The position numbers were made by a program, and so were the translations under genes. Below the pieces are notes generated by a model. The model saw only the letters and a program-made list of their open reading frames with translations, searched no databases and was not told the origin of the DNA. A stretch of 50,418 nucleotides of DNA from Saccoglossus kowalevskii (taxonomy: Eukaryota; Hemichordata; Enteropneusta; Harrimaniidae): the NCBI RefSeq assembly GCF_000003605.2, contig NW_003128865.1, positions 92,090-142,507 of the forward strand, given 5' to 3'. This document shows, in pieces, positions 1-13,300 of the stretch. Position 1 is the stretch's first letter, and every line of letters begins with the position of its first letter.

Positions 1-420
1 TTGGTACTTACATTAAACATAATAGGACCTTGATGCACGTCATTTTTTTCCCCGGATCAAGTCGAAATGGCCGACTGGCGGCCATTTTCTTAAAGAATTC
101 AGTTCTGGATCCGTATCCAAGACATGTCTGGATTGAACAAGTTCAAACTTCACATACACATGGTGCATCATGTCACAAATAAATATGTGCATTTGTTTCA
201 TGATCCGCTTAACAATAGCTGAATGATGGCCATTTTAAGACCGAAAATGCATTAAAATCACGTATTTTCACAATTCCGGAACCAGATCTCAGTCATGCAT
301 GGATGGATTTTGTTCAGATTTAGTACAATGTGTTGTACATATGCAGGTGCATTTCGGTCATGATCTGCTTTGAATGTATATGTCACTCAAATATGAACGG
401 AACGGGGACGTGTCATTGAC
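1..420. repeat. Satellite-like dispersed repeat (ATGGCCGA family), partial
   Basis: Imperfect units contain nggccgactggcggccattt, a 'gatctcagtcatgcatggatgg' type segment and 'catttgtttcatgatc'. The same family recurs at 3338-3983, 19190-19715 and 35840-36100. The window edge cuts it. Confidence 0.7.
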
Positions 421-1308
421 AATGACTTGTATCTTATGTTTTGGTATTATTAACACAATCTATTAATTGTTAGTAATCATTATGCCCATGAAGTAATGAC
501 AAAGAATGCTAAACATGTTGCTCATTTAATGTTGAACTACTTAATACAAAATGAAATTCTCTTTCTTCTGCATCAGAAAAATTACAATATGTTTTATTCA
601 AGCATGCACACTGCCAACTTGGTTTATACATTTGGCATATGTTGGGATCTCTATGAACACAATGGTTCATGTACACAACCAGTGTTGTGATTGGTGGCTT
701 TGACTTTGGCATTTAAAAGATGAATCACATTGGGCTTGGACTATGTTTAACTTGAGTTGAGAGGGCACCCACTTCAATACTGAAGAGCAGCATGGCATTT
801 GACTTTGATGTTTCTGTGAAGCCCTGTTTTTGACTCATCTTGTTATTCTTTCAAAGAAATATTGGAAATTATCAAAATGTTTTTGTTTAGTTCACTTCAT
901 TAAGAGAACATGTGTTGATGTAATATTCCACTGTTATATTTTCAAATAACTGAATATTGAATATATCTGTGAAATGTTTTGATGTCTCTATTGCATGTAT
1001 TACAAGTATAATATATATAAACAGAAGTAGAACTCTCTAAAGTATAAATAGTGGACAGAACTAAGTACATGTGCTATTTATAGACTCGCTTAAAGAGTCA
1101 TGCATGCATATCAAATTATATAGTGTTCTCGTGCCTTGTCTATTGTTCCTCATCTATTGTTCCTCATCTTCATGTATTTCCATTTAACATTTATTGAACA
1201 AAAGGTGCAATTGTGAACACATTCAAGCTTCAAGTTCATATTCATGGTGTAAACTTACTTTGTACTGTGTATGGTGAATGAAGTTAACTGAAATATGGTT
1301 CTTTGCAG
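421..1308. other. PLEKHD1 intron sequence, no feature seen
   Basis: AT-rich DNA upstream of the first visible PLEKHD1 exon. Short overlapping ORFs on both strands (about 496-712) have no protein-like composition. Confidence 0.6.
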
Positions 1309-4300
1309 GGTGTTATTTGTCTTGCAGCCGATACTGAAAATGAAAGAGAAAGATGGGTAGAAGTACTTCGTCAGTCTGGTAGAGTGTAAGTATACAAGTG
1401 TATAGTCTTACTGTATTGGGTCTTGCTGGATATAGTCTGTGGTCTTGTGGGGTGTAGTCTGCGATCATGCTGGGTATGGTCTTAGTGGGTGTGATCTGTG
1501 GTCTTGCTGGATGTAGTCTGCTTTTTTGCTGGGTGTGGTCTGCAGTCTTGCTGGGTGTGGTCTGTGGTCTTGATGGGTGTGGTCTGTGGTCTTGCTGGGT
1601 GTGGTCTGTGGTCTTGCTGGGTGTGGTCTGTGGTCTTGCTGGGTGTGGTCTGTGGTCTTGCTGGGTGTGGTCTGTGGTCTTGCTGGGTGTAGTCAGGGGT
1701 CTTGCTGGGTGTAGTCAGGGGTCTTGCTGGGTGTAGTTAGGGGTTTTGCTGGGTGTAGTCAGGGGTCTTGCTGGGTGTAGTCAGGGGTCTTGCTGGGTAT
1801 AGTCTGTGGAATTGCTGGATGTTGTTTGTGGTCTTGCTGGGTGTAGTCAGGGATCTTGCTGGGTGTAGTCTGTAGTCTGTGGAATTGCTGGATGTTGTCT
1901 GTGGTCTTGCTGGGTGTAGTCAGGGATCTTGCCGGGTGTAGTCAGGGGTCTTGCCGGGTGTAGTCAGGGGTCTTGCTGGGTGTAGTCTGTGGAATTGCTG
2001 GGTGTGGTCTGTGATCTTGCTGGCTGTGGTCTTGCTGGGTATACTCTGGTCTTGTTGGATGAGGTCAGTGGTCTATCTGAATATATATGTTGTCTTTCCG
2101 GGTGTGGTCTGTGGTCTTTCCGGGTGTGGTCTGTGGTCTTTCCGGGTGTGGTCTCTGGTCTTTCCGGGTGTGGTCTCTGGTCTTTCGAAGTGTGGTCTGT
2201 GGTCTTTCTGGGTGAGGTCTGTGGTCTTGCTGGGTGTGGTCTGTGGTCTTGCTGGGTGTGGTCTGTGGTCTTGCTGGGTGTGGTCTGTGGTCTTGCCGAG
2301 TGTGGTCTGTTGTCTTGCTGGGTGTGGCCTGGCTATTTCTTGAATGTGCATGTATCAGTGTATTTGAGTAATTTACACACATAAATGATAGTACATGTAT
2401 TATTTGTTGTCTTATCAATCCGAAATGTTAAAAATCTAATTTTTGACTTAAGTAGATAGAAATGTATATATTTGTTTATGTGTTTGGATGATTGAATCAA
2501 GGTTATTTTTCTTCTTCATTTAATTAGTCATGTGTCATAATCGTTTTCATGTCAGATGTGGCTTTCTCTAATCTGTTTCAACCTACTCCAAATAATCAGT
2601 TATTGTTAAGTGGATTATTCACTTTGTGATGCCGTATTTCATAATCAATAGCATTCCATTTGTAACCGACTTGGCAAATCCCCCACACCAATCAGATGTT
2701 CTTTAGGCTTTGAACCATGAATGTACTTTAATTTTAGTAAGTACAATCACAAATACACATCATCTAATAGTAAGAGAATTTATTATACAACCTAGACAAA
2801 AGAAAGCATGGTTTTCCCTTGCCATAATGATGCATTTAATTTTACCTGTACAAGTACATATACCTGTAACATGGTCGGGAATCCTACTGAATGGTATTTA
2901 GAGTTCACATCTGGAAATTCAAAATTTTTTAATTCTCCCTCCCCCGATAATTTTTAGCTTAAAAAAACTGAACAAATATACACAAATGCTAATGATGTTC
3001 CATGTAAAGTGATACTTCAGTCAGCTTACACTTGGAAAGTAGCAATTTCATAACAACAGTGCACATACCATCACTGTGTATTTTATCCAGGCTTAGAGCT
3101 TATAGCAACTGAAATATTTTCAACCAAGAGTTCAATCAACTTTTAAGTATTTCCCAATAGTTTGAGCAAAAGCAGACATGATCTAAATAAAGAAGGTGGG
3201 GCCAGTTTGTAACTGAAGCCATAACTAGTCTGTGAAGTCATAAGTAAATACACAGTATCCCAGTGCTGCCCGCTGATATGAGGTCACTGTAAATGTATTG
3301 AACTTAGCAACATGCATACTATACCTGATTGTAGTGTGTGAGTAGTAGTCAACGTATTACCATAAACACGATAAATTTAGGCATTTCAGTCTTTCCTGAT
3401 GTCTTTATTAGAGTTCAATTTTCACAGTCACTGACCATTTTAATGTTCAAATTAATCAAAATCAAACATTGTTGTCATTTTAAAGCCAGATCTCAGTTGT
3501 GTATGGATGGATTTCATCCAAACTTAGGACATACATTGAACATACTGACATCTTGATGCACAACATTTTGTTTTTCAGATTGGATTCAATATGGCTGAAT
3601 GGCAGCCGTTTTTAATCTCCAATTTGATATACATGAAGTCTGAAAACAAGGACTTACCATTTCATCTTCATGCATTCGTCTGTGTCCGTCCATAGCTGTA
3701 TTCTCAGACACGCCTAGGCTGATTTCATTCAAACTCCATTCTATACATATGGTCATATGCATTTGTTTCATGATCTAATTCAAGATGGCCAAATGGCAGC
3801 CATTTTAATGTTCAAAATCAAGAATTTGGCAGTCATATATTGCACTTATATTCATTTTGTTTGACAATCAGATTTAAGATAGCTGAATGGCTGCCATTTT
3901 AATGTTAAAATTCATCAAAATCAAGCATTTCTGCCATTACAGACTTTTGGTTATACATAGACAACTATTGTTATCTTGGTACATACCGTTAAAGTCCTAA
4001 TATAAACCGCTTACGTAATAGTAACCGCACCCCCAATTCCGGCTTCGGGGTTAAAGAGTTCTTAACAAAAATCGAAAACTTGAAAAGTACCTATTACTAA
4101 CCGCACCCCCAATTCAACAAGACCGTGACTTCATTGTTTCAACCAGCTGTTCCAAAACGGCATTGTTCCTAATCCTATTCATTTGTTTCCACAACATGCC
4201 TAAAAATATTCACACCTATTTATTGTTCAGCGGTGATAAGATGTCAAACAGGCAATGAAACTGCTTTTGTTCTGGCGGCGACCTCTGTCAATACTCTTTC

Positions 4301-7300
4301 TGAATACGTCTGTGTTTCGTAAGTTTTAGACAATGAGCTTTTATCACCGTAAAAGTGTTAAACTGAGCATTGAAGAATAATTTATCTTTCGAAAACAAAT
4401 AATTTCTTGATTTAAAAAAAAAATCATGCCGTTTTCCCATGGAAATCAAAGGCAAAAGATCGCACTACATTATCGGTAAATCTCTTCCGTGTTGCGTTCA
4501 CCATGAGGTCGCTGAACTGTCATTAACATATTTAAATGAGCTATGTAATTTGAACATGTGGGCACCATCCAGCATTTTAATTGGTTAATTAGCGACTTGA
4601 CCTATCCGGTCAATAATATGTCATGTGAGCATTCAAAAACATGGCGGATATCATATCGGCTGTTTACATGTGACTGAAATCATTTGCTTATGGGGAAACT
4701 AAGTTGAATTTTACTTGCAATATATAACAATTCAACGAATTTATTTTCCGTGCGTTATTGTAATCACTACTAAATAATAATCACCAATATCAACACTTCG
4801 AAAACAAGTAAGTTATTCACTTGTGACCCGTTATGTGATCATTTGCTACTAAGCAGTGCATTCGTGTTTTTATTTGAAACTTCTGTTAGAATATACTTTT
4901 CGTCACCAAGAAAATTAAAAAAATAAATGCATATTACATATTTTTTGTATCATGTGGAATTTTTTTTTGATTGACTGTAATTTTTCAACATTTCGTAACG
5001 CCTATTTTAGAACCAAAATAAGGCCTTTCACTCTTCCCCGACGCCTATTCAAGAGATTGTACGGTGTATTATTTGTTTTGTGCATGTGTTGTGGACAAAA
5101 AATGACCACGCCCATTTAGTGATTGCAATATGTACGTAATAGAAACCACACCCCGAACTTGAGCTTTTGATCCCAATGTTTAAATTGATACATTGTAATA
5201 TAAACCGCGGTTTATAACAGGACTTTAACGGTATATTGAACATGTACCGTATTTATCTGGGTAAAAGATGGGCCTGGGCAAACGCCCACCCCCCGCCCCC
5301 AATTTTGATACAATAAAGAAATTGAGGTCATGTCCAGGCATATACTTGTAATAACAAAAATAACAAAAACCTATTTTTTGTTCGTTGTATTAACAGTTGA
5401 CTTCCTTGAAGTCTTGTGATTCTGATAAAAATTCTTGAAAAATAATTTTCAAAATAGCTATGACAGCAAAATAGGTAATTTCACTTGCTGCATTCAGGGC
5501 AGAGTGTTCACTGCTGTTTACTTAATTTACATTTATTTTTCAAGATTTGTTATCAGAATCATAACAGTCAGCAAGTCTACAAAAATATATATTAAAGCAG
5601 AAACGGTAGTTAGATCTTTTTTGAAATATGTTGTGGCCCTGGAATAGGCTGGCCATTTGATTTGTGCTTCCTTAGAAACGATTCAAGCAAATCTTACAGT
5701 TTATGGAGCACTGCGAAGCAATTGTCGCATTTGTTTGGCTTTAGCATCATCGACAATGAAACCAATGTTGCAATATTGTCGCATCCATACCTCATACCTG
5801 GAAGAGTGGTTGAAATCATATTATTTTGGCTTTATAAGATAAAGCAGCTTGCGAATTCATAACTGGGGCCAGCAATTTTGCAATGTCATGCTGAAGACTG
5901 CCAACTTTTTTACCATCTTTCATCACATCTATTGCATTTCTGTCATGAAAATTCTTCTTCTTTCATTGGTGAAAAAAATTCTTCCTATCTCAAGGCCACC
6001 GGGAATATCCATATAGCAAGACATTCTAATCGCTGGAATTTGCTAACTTGATAACTTTCACCATGATTGATGAGCGTCTAGTCTGATAAGAAAGCAATAT
6101 TGACTTGACCTCTATAATAAAAACTGGAGTATTGATGTCATTCTTAGCCAATCAGTAAAGCAGATGCTTAAAGGTCAAAGGTGATTGACAGACTGTAAAC
6201 AAAAGCATCGTGTGCCATTGCAGCAGAGATGTTTTCTGCAAACCCATACTTCTAATGTTGCATATTGTTCATTTATTTGTGTTGCATGTTTCTATTAGCC
6301 GTTCTATTCCCTGACGCTGTTCGATCTGCATGTTGTCAATTTTCATGAATTTTTGTTCTATTTTTTGCAGAGGATGTCCGGGCATAGGCCCACCCCTATA
6401 TTTTATCAATTTTCCATGATCAGAACCCTGGGCTCTTACCCTTAATGTTTTTTCAGATCAAATTTAAAATAGGCAATAAAGTTACTGATTGCAATCAAAC
6501 ATTACAACTACATTACCAAAAACTAAATGTCATTTCTTTTATTTTCTGATTCAAAAGGCTGACTTATTTTATTTTTGTTTACTTTTGAACCAACAGGGAC
6601 TCTGTCATGCCGTGACATGACTTGTCTCCAAAGAATGTAAAAGTTGTGTTGAGTGAGTCAGTTTTATTCCATGCTGGTATCAAATGTTTATCTGAGAAGC
6701 AATTCCAGCAGCTGTCAAAGATCCCTCATTACTATAAACTTGTGTATACAATGCAGTATGCCAGTCTACATGAGACTCTACCAGACTGGCATTTGTAATG
6801 ATAAGGTCACTATTACATTTGTGATAGCTATGTAGGGATGTGACATTATGCATACTGGGGAAAGCCTGGGGTGATTTGCTTTTCACTATTTACCAAAATA
6901 CTGGTCACACTGAAAATATAGCATTGCCATCATAGTCCTATAAAATGATGACCCTAATGTAAATCTTTTGAGATTACTACAACGTATCTACCGGTAATTG
7001 GATAATTGCACTTGTTGTCCGTTACGTGACTGCCCACATACGCGACACTGTACATCATGTTATATAGTGGAATTTGTCTATCAGAAAATGAACTTCTGTG
7101 GCATGAAAAAAATCACATGATTGTGGCAGATGTTATAATTGGTACATTCCATCATTTCCCTTGAGTTCACCATACCAATCAAACTTATGCTAGAGGTAAC
7201 ATGTCAGACAGATGAAATATAATATTAGTGTTTATAATTATTAGACTCTCTTTGACCCAATATTTGCATTTCTGACAATATTTTATGTTATATGGTGTGT

Positions 7301-10300
7301 TTCTTGATTGAAGATTTTTATTCTCACAACAACTAGACATTTAGATTGTACTAAGCTTTTAACTTGAACAAGTTTTCAAGTAGATAAGTTTGTTTATGCT
7401 TGAATGGAATGTGGTGTCTTGTAATCTGTATTGCAAGCAGTCATTATGTTCATATGTATATGTTAGTTAATTCTTATCAGTTATATAATCTATCATTAAA
7501 ATGAGAAATACTTGTTTGTATGGAGAGGTACCCGGTATTTGGTCTTGTTAATTAATGTTTGATTAATTCTCATTAACTGACAGCTGCATATACATTTTCA
7601 GAACCTGGAAGAATGCTCAGCTTGGAGACACTATGATACAAACACTAGAAACACAGGGTTTACAGTTGGCCAAAGAAAGTCAAGATTACAAAGACAGATT
7701 ACACACAGAAATATGTGCACTACGTGATGAAATGGACAGGAATGAGGTATGCACGTCCTTTCAGGGATTCTCCATGATTTTATTATTCCCTGCGCGTTGG
7801 TGGGATAGGGGTGAGGGGTATAGTGGTTACGAGTGTATGTCTGTACAAAGTCATATCAGGAACACTATTGCATATATTGCATTGGTTATTTTGGTTTAGT
7901 TTATTTTATTTTATTTTTATTTTTAGACGACCATAGAACAAACAACTCACTGTAGTTGGTTTCAGTGTTGAATAAACATTATTATTACTTTATATAGAGA
8001 GTGTTTAATAAAGATATTGCACCCTAGATCTGATTAACATAAGTCTTGACCATACATGATAATGTTGATGTATATATTTCCCCAGGAATTAGAAAGGATA
8101 GCAGCTGAATTAGAAATAGAAAAAAAGAAAATTGAAGAAACTGCAAAGGAAATGCAAAATGACCTTGAAAGGAATAAACTGTAAGTGATGATGTTATATT
8201 ATATAATACAAAACAATTTTATTTATTTATTATGCTGTATTAAAAAATAATTCATTTTTAGCTGGGGTGTAATAAATGAGAATGAAAAAAAGAATGTAGA
8301 ATGCTGTGTAAAATAAACTTGGAATATTGGGGATACATGTACTTTATTTTATAATATGAAAATGTACATGTTGAGAATGCGTAAATATTACTTTGTTTTA
8401 ATAAATTAGTCGGCCATGTTTCCTCTTTGTTCTTACTTCTTCTGTTCATTCTATGCTTCCTGCAATGCATATTGTTCAGGGTTTGAACTTCAAATAGCCA
8501 TGATACTGCATGTACGGTAATATTGAATGAATTCCCAATAGTCTGACCACATACTATCTTGCCAGTCTGCGTTCTAACAGCAGTGAAGCCTGAGTCAAAA
8601 TGAAATCCCTGAAAATCAAGTTGTTAACAGATTGTTACAAGCCAGAAATACTCCTAAAAAAATATCCCTAAAATTCACAAAAACAGTTGCTACTCATGGG
8701 TTTATAAAACATAGTGACATGTATCTTGCATAGAATCTACTCTGTAGTATGGTAGTGGGATGCATGTAGGCAATATATCATGCTCACATATTAATAAGTA
8801 ATTATTTCATGTATTTATTGTCTACAGGGAATTGGAAGAGACTGTGCAATTGATGAAACAAGTTGAAAATGACAAACATAGTTTGAACAGAAATAATGAT
8901 AGGTTACAAGACAATTTACAGGTAATATTCATTCATTATAAATTATGGTGATATTGCCTTGCACCCCATCGTAGTAGGTGGTGGAATAACACTATTTGCT
9001 TTGCTTTTCTGTTCGGTAATCAACAAAATTCAATTTTTTTTATTCTTTTTAACTCTAAGCTTATAATATAACTCATTGTGCAATGTCCAGCATCAACTTT
9101 TTATAAATGAAAATTTATTTTTGTTGTAAAAGTGCCTTGGGATGACCTTACTGTCAGGGACAAACTATTGGTTGCCCTCACGCACATATAAACTTCAGCT
9201 TTGTCAGCATTGATGTATGAAATAATATGTGTCACATACCACTTGCAACAGTTACTATATTAACATTATATCATGGTCTTGCTAATGGCTAATTACCAAG
9301 CATTTCGAAATGAGTGAGAATACATTTATATAGCCTGCCCGCTTAAAAAAAATTCTATGAAATGCATTTGTTCATCTTACCTTGTTTAAAAAACACTTTC
9401 TTATTTCTAATTATTTTGTAGTTGCTTGCAAAAGAAAAAGAAAAGACTTTACAAGAACTACAACACAAGGAATTGGTCACAAAAAAATTGTCAAGTGAAA
9501 ACCAGTCACTGAGTCAAACCACAGAGTCCTTGAAATCTACATTGAATAGGATAGAGGAAAAAACCAAACAACTTGTAGATGAAAAAAAAAATACTGAAAA
9601 ACGGTTAGTAGTAATTTGATGTGTAATTGTGGTTCTGGATCAGCTGTTCATTACCATGACAACAGACTGTAAACACATTAATTATTCACTGTTTTTTAAT
9701 TGTGCTATTTTCATTGATTCACCAAATTAATACACATGAACATATACATTGTTTACCTGCAAGGTTTGCGACCTTAAAACCCAGTGAAATTGCTCAAAAT
9801 AGTGAAATTAATGCCATTGAGAAAAAAAGTGTTTTTACAGTAGTAACGTGTGTACTTGCAATTAATACTTTTATGGAGTCTTCTAATTACTCTGCTGTCC
9901 AAAACTCAGGACATTTATTCTGAACATACTCTGTGTTATCAGTTTTGAATCTCTGCTTAGATCTAGTTACAAAATATTAACAAAATATTAATTCAGTTGA
10001 TGATAAAATATTACGTGATTGTTAATACTAAGGTAATGGTTGTGGAAATGAATTTATCATTTTTTATGAAGATTTGCGTACTCCAGCACAACAATTATTC
10101 ATCTTTCCACAGAGTTCCCCATGTGCTATTTGAACAGCATTCTGATCAATAGCAAGGCATGAGCTCATCACAATACTCCGCTGTTAGTAAATATTTAGTC
10201 TGAAAATGTACTTTTGATACTTAGTATGTGCGTCTTTGATTGATTATATTGTGAAAAAGAGCCGCTCTTATTTTATATCATTTGGCAAGTCAAAAACACT

Positions 10301-13300
10301 GAAAAATTCATATAGAAAACAGCGTGGAGACCACCGCATATTGTTAGACTATGAACAATATTCAAATGTTTGATTCTGAAAAATTGCTTGAACTTTAATA
10401 CTATAAACTGCTTTAATTTGAAAAAAAAAAAAACTAATTTTTTTGTGAATTTTATGACCTTGCAAATGACATTAAATCAAGAACATTCCTAGCAGTGAAA
10501 ATTAATTTGTTTACAGATGAATGGTTTGTGAAGACTCTAGATGTAAGCTAGTATTATACCATGCTATTTTGTCTAACCATACTTATTCCTATTCTCACTT
10601 TTATTGAAGAACAGACACCCAGGTTTCAGGACTCTCTACTGAAATGTTCCCTGTAGAGCTAGTTACCCACCTGTCTATAACTTTTATGCATTTTTTATTT
10701 CTATAACAACTTTCAGTTTAAAGGAAAAAGAGAGAGAGGCTAAAGCTTTAGATGAAGAAAAGAAATTGTATGTTGTACATGCACAAGAACTTCAGTCATC
10801 ATTACATGTAAGTTTATCTGGCGTGTTAGCGCCCTCTGTGGACAAAATGGAAAATAATGAGGGCGCTGTCAAACAATTAAAGTCTGTTTTTATTTCATTC
10901 ATTGTTTTCTAACAAAAGGTTCAACACATCTATGAATATTTGTTATTATTAAATATGCCGAATAAAACCTGATCAATTTTAGGCAGAGGGTAAAATAAAA
11001 CAACACAGGATGAAAACTTGTATTGTTATTTTACAGGATTTAACAATACAGAAAGAAATGACAGATAATGAACTAAGAGAAGAAATCATAGCAAGACGAG
11101 AAGCAGAGAGGAGATTGAAAGATGCTGAAGCTGCATTAGCAAGATTAGAAATCGCTTTAGGACAGACAAGGCGTGATAGAACAAACAGTGTGGAAGTAGA
11201 AATTAGTCACAATGTAGCTACACTTAAAAGTAAGTTTACAATGTTGAGTTTCTTTTAAAGCTGGAGCTCCAGCTGGATACATGAATTCAACTGGGACAAA
11301 GTTTAATCCTATTTTGTACCTACATGATAATTGTTTGTTGTCTGCTGTTCCTGTGCATACTGACGATAAAACAATACCATAGTGCAAGTTATGATTTTGT
11401 CTGAATGAACTACTGTCAACTGCTTTAATTACGCAAAATCTGTGAAAATCGCTAAGTTTACTAGCAGTGAAATTCCTCTGGGCTTCTACGACATAGTGTC
11501 AGTGACTTTTGGAAAAAAATTTCTTCACAAATTAACAAATTATATGAACAATCCTGAATCAAAAAATTTATATCAGCGATAGAAAATTAAATGATGTAAA
11601 GTATGTATTATACCGGTACATTTGTTTCATGGGTCCCATATCCAATGATTGAATAAAAATGCAAGATATAGTTTAATGATTTGAAATCAAGACAAAGAAT
11701 TTATTTATTTTTTAGATAACACTCAACATATGCAAAGACATTTACACTGGTAGTGTACAGACCCGCCAGAAAGTATTTACGCACCACACTACATGCAGTT
11801 ACTACCTATGATATGATACAATAAAATAAACTCAATAACAGTTTGAATAAATATATTTATATAAAAACCGGTCACTGGTAGCATAGTGGTTGTCGCATCA
11901 GACTCATGATCAGTAGACCCAGGTTCAAATCCTACCTTAGGCTGAACATCACATACAAAAAAAAAAGTCAGGAGAGACAACAGTGACACTGAATGTCCGG
12001 AACTGTCGCCTGGCACAAAAAATATTTTAAAAAAAATATATATTTATATATCTAATAGAATATGCGTTTTTATCCACAATACAAACAACAAAATTGTCAT
12101 TGTCATGCAAGATTGAATAAAAACGGCAGTCTGAATGAAACAGTGAAAAAACGTTCAAATTCTCTATGGAGAATACCATGTAAACGCAAGCTCATGAATA
12201 TAGAACGCAACGATTTTCAATAATGAGTGTGTCCACCTTGTTGCTGGACAACTTCCTTAAGCCATTTTGGCATGGTATCGACGAGTTTCCAACACATCTT
12301 CACCTGGAACTGTCCCCAAGCTTCCATTATACTCGCGTATAAATCCTCGATGTTAGCGACTGGTCGGGAATGCACCTCTAAATCGATCACTTCCCAGAGG
12401 TTCTCAATAGGGTTCAAATCTGGAGACTGTGCAGGCCAATTCAAAGTGGTAAAGTTGTCAAAAAGATATCCGTACTTTTGTGGATTATTTAAAAAATCCC
12501 TCACTGCCAATGCTGTGTGAACGGGGGCATTATCCCGTTGGAAATGAAAATTGGGTCCAACGAGTCTTAGTGCCGACGGTATCATTTCGTTTTGCAGAAT
12601 ATCCAAATATTTCCATCGGTTCATGGTCGTCGGTACACTGACTAGCGACCCTAAGCTGGTAGCCGAAAAACATCTTCACACCATGACGCTACCACCACCA
12701 AATTTTATTGTAGGTTTAATGCATTTCAGCTCGTACTCTTCACCTGGTCTCCGACGTACAAATAATCTTCCACGGCTACGAAACACCGTAAACTTTGATT
12801 CGTCCGACCAGATATCTTGAGCCCACTGCGCCGGAGTCCAGTTGATGTGTTGTCTGGCAAATTGCAACTGCCTTGCGATGTGGCAAGGTTATATAGTCTT
12901 GATTTTTAGCTCCGCTGTTGACTTTGTCAAGCTTATCATATGAGTGATTGTCCGTCGTCGTCCGTCGTCGTCCGTGTCAATGTTTTACTTTTTCGACTTC
13001 TTCTTGAAAACTACAAGCCTGAATGCTTTGATACTTGGTGTATATGTACCTTGGGTAGACCTCTCTTAGGTTTGTTCATTTCATGTTGATATCTTCAATT
13101 CTCTAATTTTGGTGAATATTTTTATCATTTTTGGTAAAAAGTGATATTTTCGACTTCTTGTTAAAAATCACAAGTCCAATTGCTTTGATACTACATATAT
13201 AGGTACTACATGCGGACCTCTCTCAGATTTGTTCATTTTGTGATGATATCTTCAATTCTCTAATTTTGGTGAATATTTTTGTAATTTTTGGTAAAAAGTG

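Noticed and set aside
1467-2418. Long ORFs on both strands (LAGCGLWSCWVWS and HTRQDHRPHP repeats)
   Set aside because: They are translations of the 22-bp minisatellite; all frames are open because the unit lacks stops.
11868-11941. Functional tRNA gene
   Set aside because: A and B boxes are present but the acceptor stem does not pair and a SINE body with A-rich tail follows.
12227-12820. Plus-strand ORFs opposite the transposase
   Set aside because: Antisense of the Tc1 catalytic domain.
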